From Streptomyces sp. NRRL F-525 (lineage in GTDB: Bacteria > Actinomycetota > Actinomycetes > Streptomycetales > Streptomycetaceae): a stretch of DNA of 64,000 nucleotides. How positions within the stretch are numbered: the stretch's first letter is position 1; each line of letters begins with the position of its first letter. This document shows, one piece after another, positions 26,182 through 34,645 of this stretch. Where the stretch lies: positions 1 through 64,000 of the forward strand of contig NZ_JNXE01000020.1 of assembly GCF_000716605.1 (NCBI RefSeq), written 5' to 3'. A program made the translations under genes and the position numbers. Below the pieces are notes generated by a model that searched no databases, was not told the origin of the DNA, and saw only the letters and a list, made by a program, of their open reading frames with translations.

Positions 26182-26370
26182 TCAGCTCACCCGTCGTATG
26201 ACCGCCGCGTCGAACAGGTCCCACGCGCGCGGGTGGGCACTCTCGTCGTGGCAGTGCCACGCGTCCCAGAACAGGTCGGCGAGCAGCGCGTCCTCCGGGG
26301 CGTACACCCGGTACACGTACTGTCTGCCGTCGACCGCCGGCAATGCCACCAGCCAGCACCTGCTCTCCAC
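26182..26370 (-). CDS. Small hypothetical protein (start uncertain)
   Basis: The last ~60 codons of a longer minus frame read like a real protein (WLVALPAVDGRQYVYRVY, LADLFWDAWHCHDESAHP, AWDLFDAAVIRRVS), with consistent G/C third positions. Upstream of the GTG at 26370 the frame becomes Arg/Pro-rich and unlike a protein. I therefore propose a 62-residue product from that GTG, though no good ribosome site precedes it. The family is not recognised. Confidence 0.4.
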   Translation of the reverse strand: MESRCWLVALPAVDGRQYVYRVYAPEDALLADLFWDAWHCHDESAHPRAWDLFDAAVIRRVS

Positions 26371-26568
26371 GTTCGCGAAAGACGTACGCCGGGTGCAGCG
26401 CGGTTGCGCACGGGGCGCGCGGCGGTCGGGCGCGCGCCTCTCGGGGGCAAGAGGCGTGATCTCATCCGTAAGGAGGAGATTCCGTCGCTCCGGGTCCACT
26501 CTGTGTGGGACGCCGAAATGCAACCCTCCGGGGATGCCCTCAATGCGGGGGACTGATGGGGTAAGGGT

Positions 26569-27120
26569 GTGCAACCCCAGATCCCCAGGCAGTCGGCCCG
26601 CGAGCAAGGAATCCACCGCGCGGACAACGATGCCAGGCTCAGTGCAGAGCTGGCAGCGGTGGTCGCCGGTGCGCGCCGCCGGGCCCTGCGGGACGGGGAC
26701 CGCCAGATCGACACGGCCCACCTGCTGCACAGCCTCCTGGAGTCCGACCCCGAGGCGCGCGCCGTCTTCGGCGACGGCCCGCAGATCGCCCGGCTCCTCG
26801 GCTATCTCGTCCAGCGCAGCATCGGCTACGGCCTCCGCTGGCAGGGCACGGTCGAGGACTCCGGCGCGATCCCGGTGATCCCCGCGGCGGAGGGCTGGTC
26901 ACCGCTGGCCGCCGACGCCCTGGAGTACGCCTGCGAGCGCGCAGGACTCCGCGACGGCGACCTGGCCTGCGGCATCGACCTCCTCGCCGCGATCGTCGCG
27001 GACCCGGAGTCCCGCGCCGTCGAGGTCCTCCACCGCGCGGGCATCGAATCCCCCGAGGTGTTGATCTGGATCGAGGGCCGCTCAGGGGAGTACGTCAGGG
27101 GCGCCGAGACGGGTTGCTGA
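26569..27120 (+). CDS. Clp N-terminal domain protein
   Basis: 183 residues with two Clp-N helical repeats: residues ~18-70 (LSAELAAVVAGARRRALRDG, IDTAHLLHSLLE) and ~107-165 (WSPLAADALEYACERAGLRD, CGIDLLAAIVADPESRAVEV). There is no AAA ATPase module, so it is not a ClpC itself. Stand-alone Clp-N proteins are widespread in Streptomyces and may act as adaptors or substrate-binding partners of the Clp machine. The GTG at 26569 follows GGGTAAGGG. Role unproven. Confidence 0.82.
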   Translation: MQPQIPRQSAREQGIHRADNDARLSAELAAVVAGARRRALRDGDRQIDTAHLLHSLLESDPEARAVFGDGPQIARLLGYLVQRSIGYGLRWQGTVEDSGAIPVIPAAEGWSPLAADALEYACERAGLRDGDLACGIDLLAAIVADPESRAVEVLHRAGIESPEVLIWIEGRSGEYVRGAETGC

Positions 27121-27181
27121 GGGTCCACGCCGTGAGACAGGTGTCAACGGGGGTGACGCTCCTGTCGTCCCCTGTCATCAT

Positions 27182-28192
27182 GTGCCCGTGCATACGTCTG
27201 AGAGCAGTGCGGCCGGAGGTGGCGGCGGTAAGGGTGTCGGGCTGGGCCTGGCGCTCGGATCCGCGCTGGCCTTCGGGGGATCCGGGGTCGCGGCGAAGCC
27301 GTTGATCGAGGCGGGGCTGGACCCGCTGCACGTGGTGTGGCTCCGGGTCGCCGGCGCGGCCCTCGTGATGCTGCCCCTCGCCGTACGCCACCGCGCGCTC
27401 GTACGGACTCGCCCCGCGCTGCTCCTCGGGTTCGGGCTGCTCGCCGTGGCCGGTGTCCAGGCCTGCTACTTCGCCGCGATCTCCCGCATACCCGTCGGGG
27501 TCGCCCTGCTCGTGGAGTACCTCGCCCCCGCCCTCGTGCTCGGCTGGGTGCGGTTCGTGCAGCGGCGGCCGGTCACCCGTGCCGCCGCGCTCGGTGTCGT
27601 CCTCGCGGCCGGGGGGCTCGCCTGTGTCGTCGAGGTGTGGACGGGCCTGAGCTTCGACGCCGTGGGACTGCTGCTCGCGCTCGCCGCCGCCTGCTGCCAG
27701 GTCGGCTACTTCGTCCTGTCCGACCAGGGCGGCGACGCCGGCGACGCGGCCCCCGACCCCCTCGGCGTGATCGCGTACGGCCTGCTCGTCGGCGCCCTCG
27801 TCCTGACCGCCGTGGCCCGCCCCTGGACCATGGACTGGTCGATCCTCGCGGGCGACGCCCACATGAACGGCACCCCGGTCCCGGCCGCCCTGCTGCTCGT
27901 CTGGATCGTCCTGATCGCCACGGTCCTGGCGTACGTCACCGGAGTCGTCTCCGTCCGCCGGCTCTCCCCGCAGGTCGCGGGCGTCGTGGCCTGCCTCGAA
28001 GCCGTCATCGCGACCGTCCTGGCCTGGATCCTCCTCGGCGAACACCTCTCCGCACCGCAGATCGCCGGCGGAGCGGTGGTCCTGCTGGGCGCCTTCATCG
28101 CCCAGTCCTCGGCACCGACGAAGGGCTCCGTCGACCCGGTGGCGGGCGGCGGCCCGGAACGCGAGCCGGCCACCCGGGAGACGACGGCCTGA
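27182..28192 (+). CDS. EamA/DMT family transporter (RhtA-like exporter)
   Basis: 336 residues with ten predicted membrane helices in two EamA repeats. The first opens GLGLALGSALAFGGSGVAAKPLIEAGLDPLHVVWLR. The second ends AGVVACLEAVIATVLAWILLGEHLSAPQIAGGAVVLLGAF, a strong EamA signature. Relatives export amino acids or other small metabolites. Starts at GTG 27182 or GTG 27188, with no strong ribosome site for either. A GTGAGACAGGTGTCAA sequence at 27132-27147 is a weak look-alike of the potassium boxes and is probably chance. Confidence 0.88.
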   Translation: MPVHTSESSAAGGGGGKGVGLGLALGSALAFGGSGVAAKPLIEAGLDPLHVVWLRVAGAALVMLPLAVRHRALVRTRPALLLGFGLLAVAGVQACYFAAISRIPVGVALLVEYLAPALVLGWVRFVQRRPVTRAAALGVVLAAGGLACVVEVWTGLSFDAVGLLLALAAACCQVGYFVLSDQGGDAGDAAPDPLGVIAYGLLVGALVLTAVARPWTMDWSILAGDAHMNGTPVPAALLLVWIVLIATVLAYVTGVVSVRRLSPQVAGVVACLEAVIATVLAWILLGEHLSAPQIAGGAVVLLGAFIAQSSAPTKGSVDPVAGGGPEREPATRETTA

Positions 28193-28249
28193 GCGCCGTA
28201 CGACAGCTCGTCCCGCCACCTGCTCGCCGCACCCACCCCCTCCCCGCAG

Positions 28250-28306
28250 GCTGGGGTAATTTCTAACCGGTCACCGGGGCGGGCGGCGGTTAGATTTACC
28301 CCCAGC
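28250..28306. terminator. Long bidirectional terminator
   Basis: GCTGGGG...TCTAACCG (28250-28269) pairs with CGGTTAG...CCCCCAGC (28287-28306), a ~20-bp stem with small bulges. It separates the convergent EamA and sigma factor genes. Confidence 0.8.
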
Positions 28307-28333
28307 TTCCAGCGCCCCCCACCAGACCGTCCG

Positions 28334-29257
28334 TCAGCTCGGCCGGCGACGTGCATGCCGCAGCTCGCGGTCGACGGCCCACGCGTCGGCGACCGGGCCG
28401 ATGTGGCCGAGCTTGTCGGGGTTGATCACCGCGCGGATGGTCTGGATCCGGCCGTCGAGGACGTCGAGGGCCAGGGCGTGGAGGACCTTTCCGTCGCGGT
28501 CGCGGAAGAGCGCGCCGGGCTGGCCGTTGACCTCGTGCGGTTCGTACGACACGTCGATGCGGATCAGCCAGGGGAAGACCGTGCCCAGCACCCGGGCCAC
28601 GTTCTCCGCCCCGGCGACGGCCTTGGCCAGCTGTGGGGCCTTCCCGCCGCCGTCGCCGACGAACTGCACGTCGGCGGCGAGCAGTTCACGCAGTCCGCCC
28701 ACGTCGCCCTCCTTCAGCGCGTCGAAGAACCGGGTCGCCAGCTCCTCCCGCTCCTGCCGGTCCGCGGCGAACCGGGGACGCCGGTCCGCCATGTGCCGCC
28801 GCGCCCGTACCAGCAACTGCCGGCACGCCGACTCCGAACGCCCCACGGTCGTGGCGATCTCGTCGAAGCCGAAGGCGAACACCTCCCGCAGGACGAACAC
28901 CGCCCGCTCCAGCGGGCTGAGCTGCTCCAGCAGCAGAAGGGCCGCCATCGACACCGAGTCGGCCAGCTCCACCGACCGCGCCGGATCCTGGTACGGGTCG
29001 CTCAGCAGCGGCTCGGGGAACCAGGGACCGACGTACTCCTCCCGCCGTACCCGGGCGGAACGCAGCACATCGATCGCGATCCGCGTCACCGTGGCCGACA
29101 GGAAGGCCTTGGTCGACGTGGGCCGGGTGGCCGTGCCGTCGAACCGCAGCCAGGTCTCCTGCACCGCGTCCTCGGCCTCGCCCACACTGCCCAGAATCCG
29201 ATAGGCGATCGAGAACAGCAGTGGCCGCAGCTCCTCGAACTCCTCGACCTTGTTCAC
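28334..29257 (-). CDS. sigJ: ECF41-type RNA polymerase sigma factor (SigJ family)
   Basis: 307 residues from a GTG with AAGGGG upstream. Sigma region 2 (~5-75: LLFSIAYRILGSVGEAEDAVQETWLR) and region 4 (~110-165: LSPLERAVFVLREVFAFGFDEIA, GRSESACRQLLVRARRHM) are followed by a ~120-residue SnoaL-like C-terminal extension. That extension, fused in place of an anti-sigma factor, defines the ECF41 group and controls activity in cis. The gene sits 35 bases after a carboxymuconolactone-decarboxylase gene that has an exact ECF41 promoter, so the pair is autoregulated. Its inducing signal is unknown. Confidence 0.92.
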   Translation of the reverse strand: MNKVEEFEELRPLLFSIAYRILGSVGEAEDAVQETWLRFDGTATRPTSTKAFLSATVTRIAIDVLRSARVRREEYVGPWFPEPLLSDPYQDPARSVELADSVSMAALLLLEQLSPLERAVFVLREVFAFGFDEIATTVGRSESACRQLLVRARRHMADRRPRFAADRQEREELATRFFDALKEGDVGGLRELLAADVQFVGDGGGKAPQLAKAVAGAENVARVLGTVFPWLIRIDVSYEPHEVNGQPGALFRDRDGKVLHALALDVLDGRIQTIRAVINPDKLGHIGPVADAWAVDRELRHARRRPS

Positions 29258-29292
29258 GCCGAATCCCCTTCCCCTGCCCGTAGTTGTCCGAG

Positions 29293-29769
29293 TCAGCCGA
29301 ACAGGCCGGGCTCGTAGTCGCCCGCGCACGGCTGCCGGGTGATGATGTTCAGCCGGTTCACCGAGTTCATGAAGGAGACCAGGATGACGAGCGTGGTGAG
29401 CTGCTCGTCGTCGTAGTGCTTGGCGGCGTGCGCCCACACCTCGTCGCTCACCCCGCCGGCCGCGTCCGCGACCCGGGTCCCCTCCTCGGCCAGCTCCAGC
29501 GCGGCCCGCTCCGCCTCGGTGAAGACCGTGGCCTCCCGCCAGGCCGCGACCAGGTTCAGCCGCACCGAGGTCTCGCCCTCGGCCGCGGCCTCCTTGGTGT
29601 GCATGTCGACGCAGATGGCGCATCCGTTGATCTGGCTCACGCGCAGCGCCACCAACTCCTGCGTCAGCGCCGGCAGCGCCGACCCCTTGAGCGTCCGGCC
29701 CACCGCCATGAACTGCTTGGCGGCCTTGCCGGCGATCGGGCTGGAGAGGTAGTTCAGTCGTGCGTCCAT
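29293..29769 (-). CDS. Carboxymuconolactone decarboxylase family (AhpD-like) protein
   Basis: 158 residues. The redox motif CAICVDMH (Cys-x2-Cys-x3-His) sits in the family position after LTQELVALRVSQINGC, so it is probably an AhpD-type thiol peroxidase or disulfide reductase rather than a decarboxylase. It is the partner ('COE') enzyme typical of ECF41 sigma factors and lies directly upstream of one. The ATG at 29769 is preceded by GGAGG; longer in-frame starts would run into the promoter. Confidence 0.92.
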   Translation of the reverse strand: MDARLNYLSSPIAGKAAKQFMAVGRTLKGSALPALTQELVALRVSQINGCAICVDMHTKEAAAEGETSVRLNLVAAWREATVFTEAERAALELAEEGTRVADAAGGVSDEVWAHAAKHYDDEQLTTLVILVSFMNSVNRLNIITRQPCAGDYEPGLFG

Positions 29770-29813
29770 CGTGTGCCTCCGTGGGCTGTGTTCGTCACTG
29801 GCTACACCCCCGA

Positions 29814-29840
29814 GACGAGACAGCCCGGCCCCCTGTGACA
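29814..29840 (-). promoter_or_regulatory. ECF41-dependent promoter
   Basis: On the minus strand TGTCACA (29840-29834), 16 bases of spacer and CGTC (29817-29814) match the known ECF41 promoter consensus TGTCACA-N15/16-CGTC. The start point would be about 40 bases before the AhpD-like ATG. The sigma factor encoded next in the operon should recognise it. Confidence 0.9.
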
Positions 29841-29986
29841 TCGGCGAAAGTGACCTGCGTCTCTCACCCGCCGGCCCCTAGTCTGACCCCCACGACCCGC
29901 TCGCCTCGGTCGTGGGCCTCGCGGTGACGGAGGCACGGGGGGCGGCAGCGGACGAACAAGCCCTTGAGTGACGGTAGTTCGCTTCC

Positions 29987-30622
29987 TCAGCCCTCGCTCC
30001 GCCGCCGTAGCAGATGCTCCCGGGCCACCGCGTCCCGAGGACCGCCCCGCTCCACGAGCCCCGCCGCGATACGGTCCTGGACCTCGGTCGCGCGATGGTT
30101 CGCGTACTTGAACTTCGCCCGTACGCCGGTCACTTCGAGCCGTACGACCCGGATACCGGACAGCATCCGTCCGTACGGCGCCTCGCCCGCGGTGACCGTG
30201 GAGGAGCCGCCCTCGGGCTGGAAGTGGCCGACCTGGCGGTTGAGCAGGGTCGCCGTTTCGACGGGGTCGTCCACCAGGTGGGCGGTGCACCGGAGTTGGA
30301 CCGCCGCGTAGAAGCTGGTCGGCACGCCGTGCTCGGGCGGGCCGTCCGGGTCCGCCTGCCAGGGGCCGGGGACGTAGACGTAGTCGTCGACGACGCTCAG
30401 GACCACCTGGGGGTCCGTCTTCAGCGCGCGCAACAGGGGGTTGGGGCGGGCGAGATGGGTGATCGCCTCGCCGCGCCCGGGGTCGTAGGCGAAGTGGAGG
30501 GGCTGGACGAACGGGGGTTCGCCGGAAGGGCCGTTGACGGCCAGCTGCCCGAAGTCGTGCGCGGCGAGCCAGTGTTGCCACTCGGCGTCGTCGTGCGGCG
30601 CGTCCCAGGGGTGGATGAGCAT
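29987..30622 (-). CDS. FMN-binding negative transcriptional regulator-like protein (PaiB family)
   Basis: 211 residues, a single FMN-binding split-barrel domain with a C-terminal helical tail. It shares the PaiB features GQLAVNGPSGEPPFVQPLHFAYDP, TSFYAAVQLRC and the late LEVTGVRAKFKYANHRATEVQDRIAAGL. PaiB of Bacillus is linked to repression of sporulation and protease genes, though the molecular action is unclear. The ATG at 30622 shares a base with the stop of the upstream PPOX gene (TAATG), so the two genes are co-translated. The 143-base stretch downstream to the AhpD-like promoter holds no gene. Confidence 0.88.
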   Translation of the reverse strand: MLIHPWDAPHDDAEWQHWLAAHDFGQLAVNGPSGEPPFVQPLHFAYDPGRGEAITHLARPNPLLRALKTDPQVVLSVVDDYVYVPGPWQADPDGPPEHGVPTSFYAAVQLRCTAHLVDDPVETATLLNRQVGHFQPEGGSSTVTAGEAPYGRMLSGIRVVRLEVTGVRAKFKYANHRATEVQDRIAAGLVERGGPRDAVAREHLLRRRSEG

Positions 30623-31281
30623 TACAACGCGGCCAGGTAGGAGGGGAGTTCGGTGCCGGGGGCCAGGTCGTCGTTCGGGAGTGGGGCTCCGTAGGCGGGG
30701 GAGAGCGGGACCACTCCGGCCCAGTGGGGGAGGTCCAGGTCCTCGGGGTCGTCGTTCGCGCCGCCGGTGCGGAGCTTGGCGGAGACCTCGTCGAGGTCGA
30801 GGCGGATCACCATGGTGGCGGCGAGTTCCTTCTTGTTGGCGGGCCGCGAGTCCGCCGACCGGCCCGGCACGACGTGGTCGACCAGCGCGTCCAGCGCCGT
30901 CCGCTTCTCCTCGGGGTCCGTCACCTGGTGGGCGATGCCGTGCACCACCACGGAGCGGTAGTTGATCGAGTGGTGGAACGCGGAACGGGCCAGCACCAGC
31001 CCGTCGACGTGCGTGACCGTCAGGCACACCGGGAGCCCCGGGTCGGCCTGCCCCGTCATCCGCAGCGGGCGCGCGCCCGTCGACCCGTGCACGTACAGCC
31101 GCTCGCCGACCCGCCCGTACAGCGTCGGCAGCACGACCGGCCTGCCGTCCCGCACGAAGCCGAGGTGGCAGACGTAGGCCTGGTCGAGTATCGCGTGCAC
31201 CAACTCCTTGTCGTACGACGCCCGTTCCGCGGAGCGGGTGGGGACGGTCCGGTCGGTCGGCGTGTAGGTGGTCCCCTGCAT
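30622..31281 (-). CDS. Pyridoxamine 5'-phosphate oxidase family flavin-binding protein
   Basis: 219 residues. Split-barrel fold of the PPOX/flavin-nucleotide-binding group, with AYVCHLGFVRDGRPVVLPTLYGRVGERLYVHGSTGARPLR, the usual nucleotide-contact strand pair. GGAGAGCACC before the ATG at 31281 fixes the start; two upstream ATGs lack a site. It is the first gene of a two-gene unit with the PaiB-like gene and is divergent from a MocR regulator across 73 bases. MocR proteins often control vitamin B6 or flavin-type neighbours, so it is a likely target. Confidence 0.86.
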   Translation of the reverse strand: MQGTTYTPTDRTVPTRSAERASYDKELVHAILDQAYVCHLGFVRDGRPVVLPTLYGRVGERLYVHGSTGARPLRMTGQADPGLPVCLTVTHVDGLVLARSAFHHSINYRSVVVHGIAHQVTDPEEKRTALDALVDHVVPGRSADSRPANKKELAATMVIRLDLDEVSAKLRTGGANDDPEDLDLPHWAGVVPLSPAYGAPLPNDDLAPGTELPSYLAAL

Positions 31282-31354
31282 GGTGCTCTCCATTGGCGTG
31301 TGTGCTGTCGGGGGGTGTGGTGCCCGGTTGTCTTTCATATTGCACTAATGCATA

Positions 31355-32695
31355 ATGTGCTTTGTGCTAGGAGGATATCGGATCGAAGGGCGACGCGCAG
31401 CAGACATTGCCGCGGACGTCGAGCGCGCGGTGGGTTCGGGAGAGCTGGAGCCCGGGCAACTGCTGCCGCCCATGCGGGAGTTGGCGATCGAGCTCGGGGT
31501 GAACCCGAACACGGTCGCGGCCGCTTACCGGACGCTGCGGGAGCGCGGGGTCATCGAGACCGCCGGGCGCCGGGGCAGCCGGGTGCGGCCCAAGCCGGCC
31601 ACGACCGGGCGCGAGCACATCCGGGTGGATGTGCCGGCGGGGGTGCGTGACGTGTCCCACGGCAACCCGGATCCGGTGCAACTGCCGTCCCTGGTAAGAG
31701 CGTTCACCTACGCCGCCGAACGCGCCGACCGCGAACCGGTCATGTACGGCGACGACCCGGTCGAACCGGAGCTGGCCCGCATCGCCCGCGCCGAGCTGGA
31801 CGCGGACGGCGTGCCGGCCGGCCCCGTGGCCGTGGCTTCCGGCTCCCTGGACGCCATCGAGCGGGTCCTCGCCGCCCATCTGAAACCCGGGGACACTGTC
31901 GCCGTAGAAGATCCGGGCTGGGGCAGCCTCCTCGACCTCGTACCGGCGCTGGGGCTGCGCGTGACCCCCGTCCGGGTCGACGACGAGGGGCCGCTCCCCG
32001 ACGACGTGCGCGCCGCGCTGGAGTCCGGCGCGCGCGCCCTGATCGTCACCGACCGGGCGCAGAACCCCACGGGAGCGGTGGTGAGCGCCACGCGCGCAGG
32101 TGCCCTGCGTTCCGTGCTCCGCCGCCACCCGGAGACCCTGCTGATCGAGGACGACCACGGCCACGGCATCGTCGACCAGCCCCTGCACCCCCTGGCCGGT
32201 ACCACCCGGACCTGGGCCTTCGTCCGCTCGGTCGCCAAGGCCTACGGCCCCGACCTGCGGCTCGCCGTGCTCACCGGCGACGCTGTCACCCTCGACCGCG
32301 TCCGCGGCCGCCAACGGCTGGGCCCGGGCTGGGCCAGCCGCATCACCCAGCGGGCCGTGGCCCGGCTGTGGGCCGACGGCGCCGTGGACACACCGGCGGT
32401 GGCGGCCGCGTACGGCGCCCGCCGCGACGCGCTGATCGCCGCGCTCGCCGAACGCGGGGTCGCCGCCCACGGCACCAGCGGCCTCAACGTCTGGATCCCG
32501 GTACCGGACGAGACCGGCGCGGTCTCCCGCCTCCTCCACGCCGGTTGGGCCGTGGCCCCGGGCGCCCGCTTCCGGCTGAGCGCGCCCCCGGGCATCCGGG
32601 TCACCGTGTCGACGCTGACGGCCGACGAGGCGGGGCCGCTGGCTGAGGCGATCGCTTCCGCGAGTGGACCGGCGCCGGTCCGGGGCTACGTCTGA
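31355..32695 (+). CDS. MocR family regulator (GntR HTH plus aminotransferase domain)
   Basis: 446 residues. An N-terminal GntR winged helix (~12-75: LEPGQLLPPMRELAIELGVNPNTVAAAYRTLRERGVIE) is fused to a fold-type-I aminotransferase domain. The PLP lysine lies in FVRSVAKAYGPDLRLA, and the Asp/Asn active-site positions are seen in RAQNPTGAV. It probably senses PLP or an amino-acid adduct and regulates itself and the divergent PPOX gene. The AT-rich intergenic CACTAATGCATAATGTG, centred on ATGCAT, is a likely operator. The ATG at 31355 falls inside that sequence, so the GTG at 31364 is a possible alternative start. Confidence 0.9.
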   Translation: MCFVLGGYRIEGRRAADIAADVERAVGSGELEPGQLLPPMRELAIELGVNPNTVAAAYRTLRERGVIETAGRRGSRVRPKPATTGREHIRVDVPAGVRDVSHGNPDPVQLPSLVRAFTYAAERADREPVMYGDDPVEPELARIARAELDADGVPAGPVAVASGSLDAIERVLAAHLKPGDTVAVEDPGWGSLLDLVPALGLRVTPVRVDDEGPLPDDVRAALESGARALIVTDRAQNPTGAVVSATRAGALRSVLRRHPETLLIEDDHGHGIVDQPLHPLAGTTRTWAFVRSVAKAYGPDLRLAVLTGDAVTLDRVRGRQRLGPGWASRITQRAVARLWADGAVDTPAVAAAYGARRDALIAALAERGVAAHGTSGLNVWIPVPDETGAVSRLLHAGWAVAPGARFRLSAPPGIRVTVSTLTADEAGPLAEAIASASGPAPVRGYV

Positions 32696-32699
32696 GGCT

Positions 32700-33659
32700 T
32701 CACGGGTGCTTACGACCCCTCGGCCGCACCTGCGTGAGCGCCGCCCCCGCCAACACGATCACCGCTCCGACCGGCGTCGACCAGGTCAACGACTCGCCCA
32801 GGATCGCGACGCCCGCCGCCGTGGCGATGACCGGGATGAAGTACGTGACCATCTGGGCGGTGGTGGGGCCGACTTCGGCGACGAGGCCGTACTGGAGGAG
32901 GACGGCGAGGCCCGTGCCCAGGGCGCCCAGCGCGGCGATCGCCAGGAGGGGCAGGAGCGGGAAGTGGGTCGGAGTGGACGTGAACAGCGGGGTGATCGCG
33001 GCCAGTTGGACCGTGGCCAGCAGCAACTGGGCGCCCGTCAGGGAGAGATGCGAGGCGCCGGCACCCGCCAGTGTGCGGCGGACGTAGATCCAGCCGATCG
33101 CATAGCTGAGCGAGGCCAGCAGAGCCATCGCCGTGCCCCGCGCGTCCAGGCCGCTGAAGCCCTGCCACGCGCCGAGGACCGTCAGGACGCCCAGGAAACC
33201 GAGGCCCAGGCCGGCGACGCGGACGCGGGTCGGGCGGTCCTCGGAGAGGGCGACCAGGGAGAGTGCCATGCCCCAGAGCGGCGAGGTCGCGTTGCAGATG
33301 CCCGCGAGCGTGGACGGGATCGTCAGCTCGGCGTAGGCGAAGAGGGAGAACGGCAGGGCGTTGAGCAGGAACGCGGCGACCGCCAGGTGGGCCCACGTGC
33401 GCGCACCGCGCGGCAGCCGCTCCCGCTTCACCGCCATCGCCGCCGCGAGCACCACCGTCCCGAACAGCAGCCGCCCGAACGTGACTTGGAAGGGCGCGTA
33501 CCCGTGCGTGCCCACCTTGATGAGCAGGAAGCTGAAGCCCCAGATGAGGGAGAGCGCCCCGAACCGCAGCCGCCAGTCGAGGGCACGGCGGGGGAGGGGT
33601 GAGGTGGTGTCCCGGGCCTGCATCCGGGTGGTGGCGGTGGTGGTGCCGACTGCGCTCAT
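32700..33659 (-). CDS. DMT/EamA family transporter
   Basis: 319 residues with ten membrane helices in two EamA repeats (LIWGFSFLLIKVG at the start; FIPVIATAAGVAILGESLTWS and AGAALTQVRPRGRKHP at the end). It is a small-molecule exporter of unknown substrate. It is divergent from a LysR regulator with 74 bases between starts, a classical arrangement in which the regulator controls the exporter. The ATG at 33659 is preferred over one 12 codons earlier, and a second ATG lies at 33623. It ends four bases beyond the MocR stop on the opposite strand. Confidence 0.88.
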   Translation of the reverse strand: MSAVGTTTATTRMQARDTTSPLPRRALDWRLRFGALSLIWGFSFLLIKVGTHGYAPFQVTFGRLLFGTVVLAAAMAVKRERLPRGARTWAHLAVAAFLLNALPFSLFAYAELTIPSTLAGICNATSPLWGMALSLVALSEDRPTRVRVAGLGLGFLGVLTVLGAWQGFSGLDARGTAMALLASLSYAIGWIYVRRTLAGAGASHLSLTGAQLLLATVQLAAITPLFTSTPTHFPLLPLLAIAALGALGTGLAVLLQYGLVAEVGPTTAQMVTYFIPVIATAAGVAILGESLTWSTPVGAVIVLAGAALTQVRPRGRKHP

Positions 33660-33733
33660 GCGTACCAAGATCCTGGCCCCGACCTCGTAGCACAAGCGAG
33701 AATTGACGCCAGCTATCTCGTAGTATCGCTTAC

Positions 33734-34636
33734 ATGTTGAACCTGGAGCGCCTGCGCACCCTGGACGCCCTCGCCCGGTACGGCTCGGTCAGCGGCGCGG
33801 CCGAGGGGCTGCATGTGACGACCTCGGCCGTGTCGCAGCAGATGTCCAAGCTGGAGCGGGAGGTGGGTCAGCAGCTCCTCGCCAAGAACGGCCGGGGGGT
33901 ACGGCTCACCGACGCCGGCCGGCTCCTCGCGGAGCACGCGGGCCGCATCCTCTCCCAGGTGGAGCTGGCCCAGGCCGATCTGGAGGCCCAACGCGGCCAA
34001 GTGGTCGGCGAGTTGAGGATCTCCGCGTTCCCGACCGCCGCCCGCGGCCTGTTCCCCACCGCGCTCGCCGCCCTGCGCGCCCGCCACCCCGCCCTGCGCG
34101 TCCGCTCCACGGAACTGGAACCGGAGAACGGCATCGCCGGCGTCGTGCGCGGCGACCTCGACCTCGCCGTCGTCCTCGACTGGTACAACAAGCCGATGCC
34201 CCTGCCCGACGGCCTGGTCAAGGCACCGATCCTGGACGACCCCGCCGACGTGGCGATGCCGGCCGATCACCCGCTGGCCGGGCGCGACGAGGTGGACCTC
34301 GGGGAGTTCGCCGACGACGAGTGGATCACCTGGGCCGAGGGCGAGTTCTGCCACGAGTGGCTGATGTTCACCCTGCGCTCCCGCGGCATCGAACCGATCA
34401 TCGGCCACCGCGCCGCCGAGACCCACACCCAACTGGGCCTGGTCGCCGCCGGGTTGGGCGTGTGCGTCGTCCCCCTCCTGGGCCGCAACCCGATGCCCGC
34501 CGGAGTCGTCACCGTCCCCCTGAAGCAACGGGTCCGCCGACACGTCTACGTCGTCTGGCGCGCCGACGCCGACCGCCGCCCGTCCATCCGCGCGGCGGTC
34601 GAGGCGCTGCGGGCTGCGGCGGAGACCGTCGGCTGA
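33734..34636 (+). CDS. LysR family transcriptional regulator
   Basis: 300 residues. The N-terminal HTH (LRTLDALARYGSVSGAAEGLHVTTSAVSQQMSKLEREVG) is followed by the two-lobed effector domain, with RISAFPTAARGLFPTALAAL at the start and VAAGLGVCVVPLLG at the hinge end. It is divergent from the DMT exporter gene. The gap holds an AT-containing, partly palindromic sequence (AGCTATCTCGTAGTATCGCT at 33712-33731) that fits a LysR T-N11-A type site. The inducer is unknown. Confidence 0.92.
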   Translation: MLNLERLRTLDALARYGSVSGAAEGLHVTTSAVSQQMSKLEREVGQQLLAKNGRGVRLTDAGRLLAEHAGRILSQVELAQADLEAQRGQVVGELRISAFPTAARGLFPTALAALRARHPALRVRSTELEPENGIAGVVRGDLDLAVVLDWYNKPMPLPDGLVKAPILDDPADVAMPADHPLAGRDEVDLGEFADDEWITWAEGEFCHEWLMFTLRSRGIEPIIGHRAAETHTQLGLVAAGLGVCVVPLLGRNPMPAGVVTVPLKQRVRRHVYVVWRADADRRPSIRAAVEALRAAAETVG

Positions 34637-34645
34637 GCAACTGCC

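Noticed and set aside
26159..26878. 239-codon plus frame across 26159-26878
   Set aside because: It overlaps the better Clp-N gene in another frame and is Arg/Ser/Pro-rich without domains.
27132..27147. Possible further potassium box GTGAGACAGGTGTCAA before the EamA gene
   Set aside because: It differs from the consensus in the first half-site and in the spacer, is single, and lies before an unrelated transporter. Probably chance.
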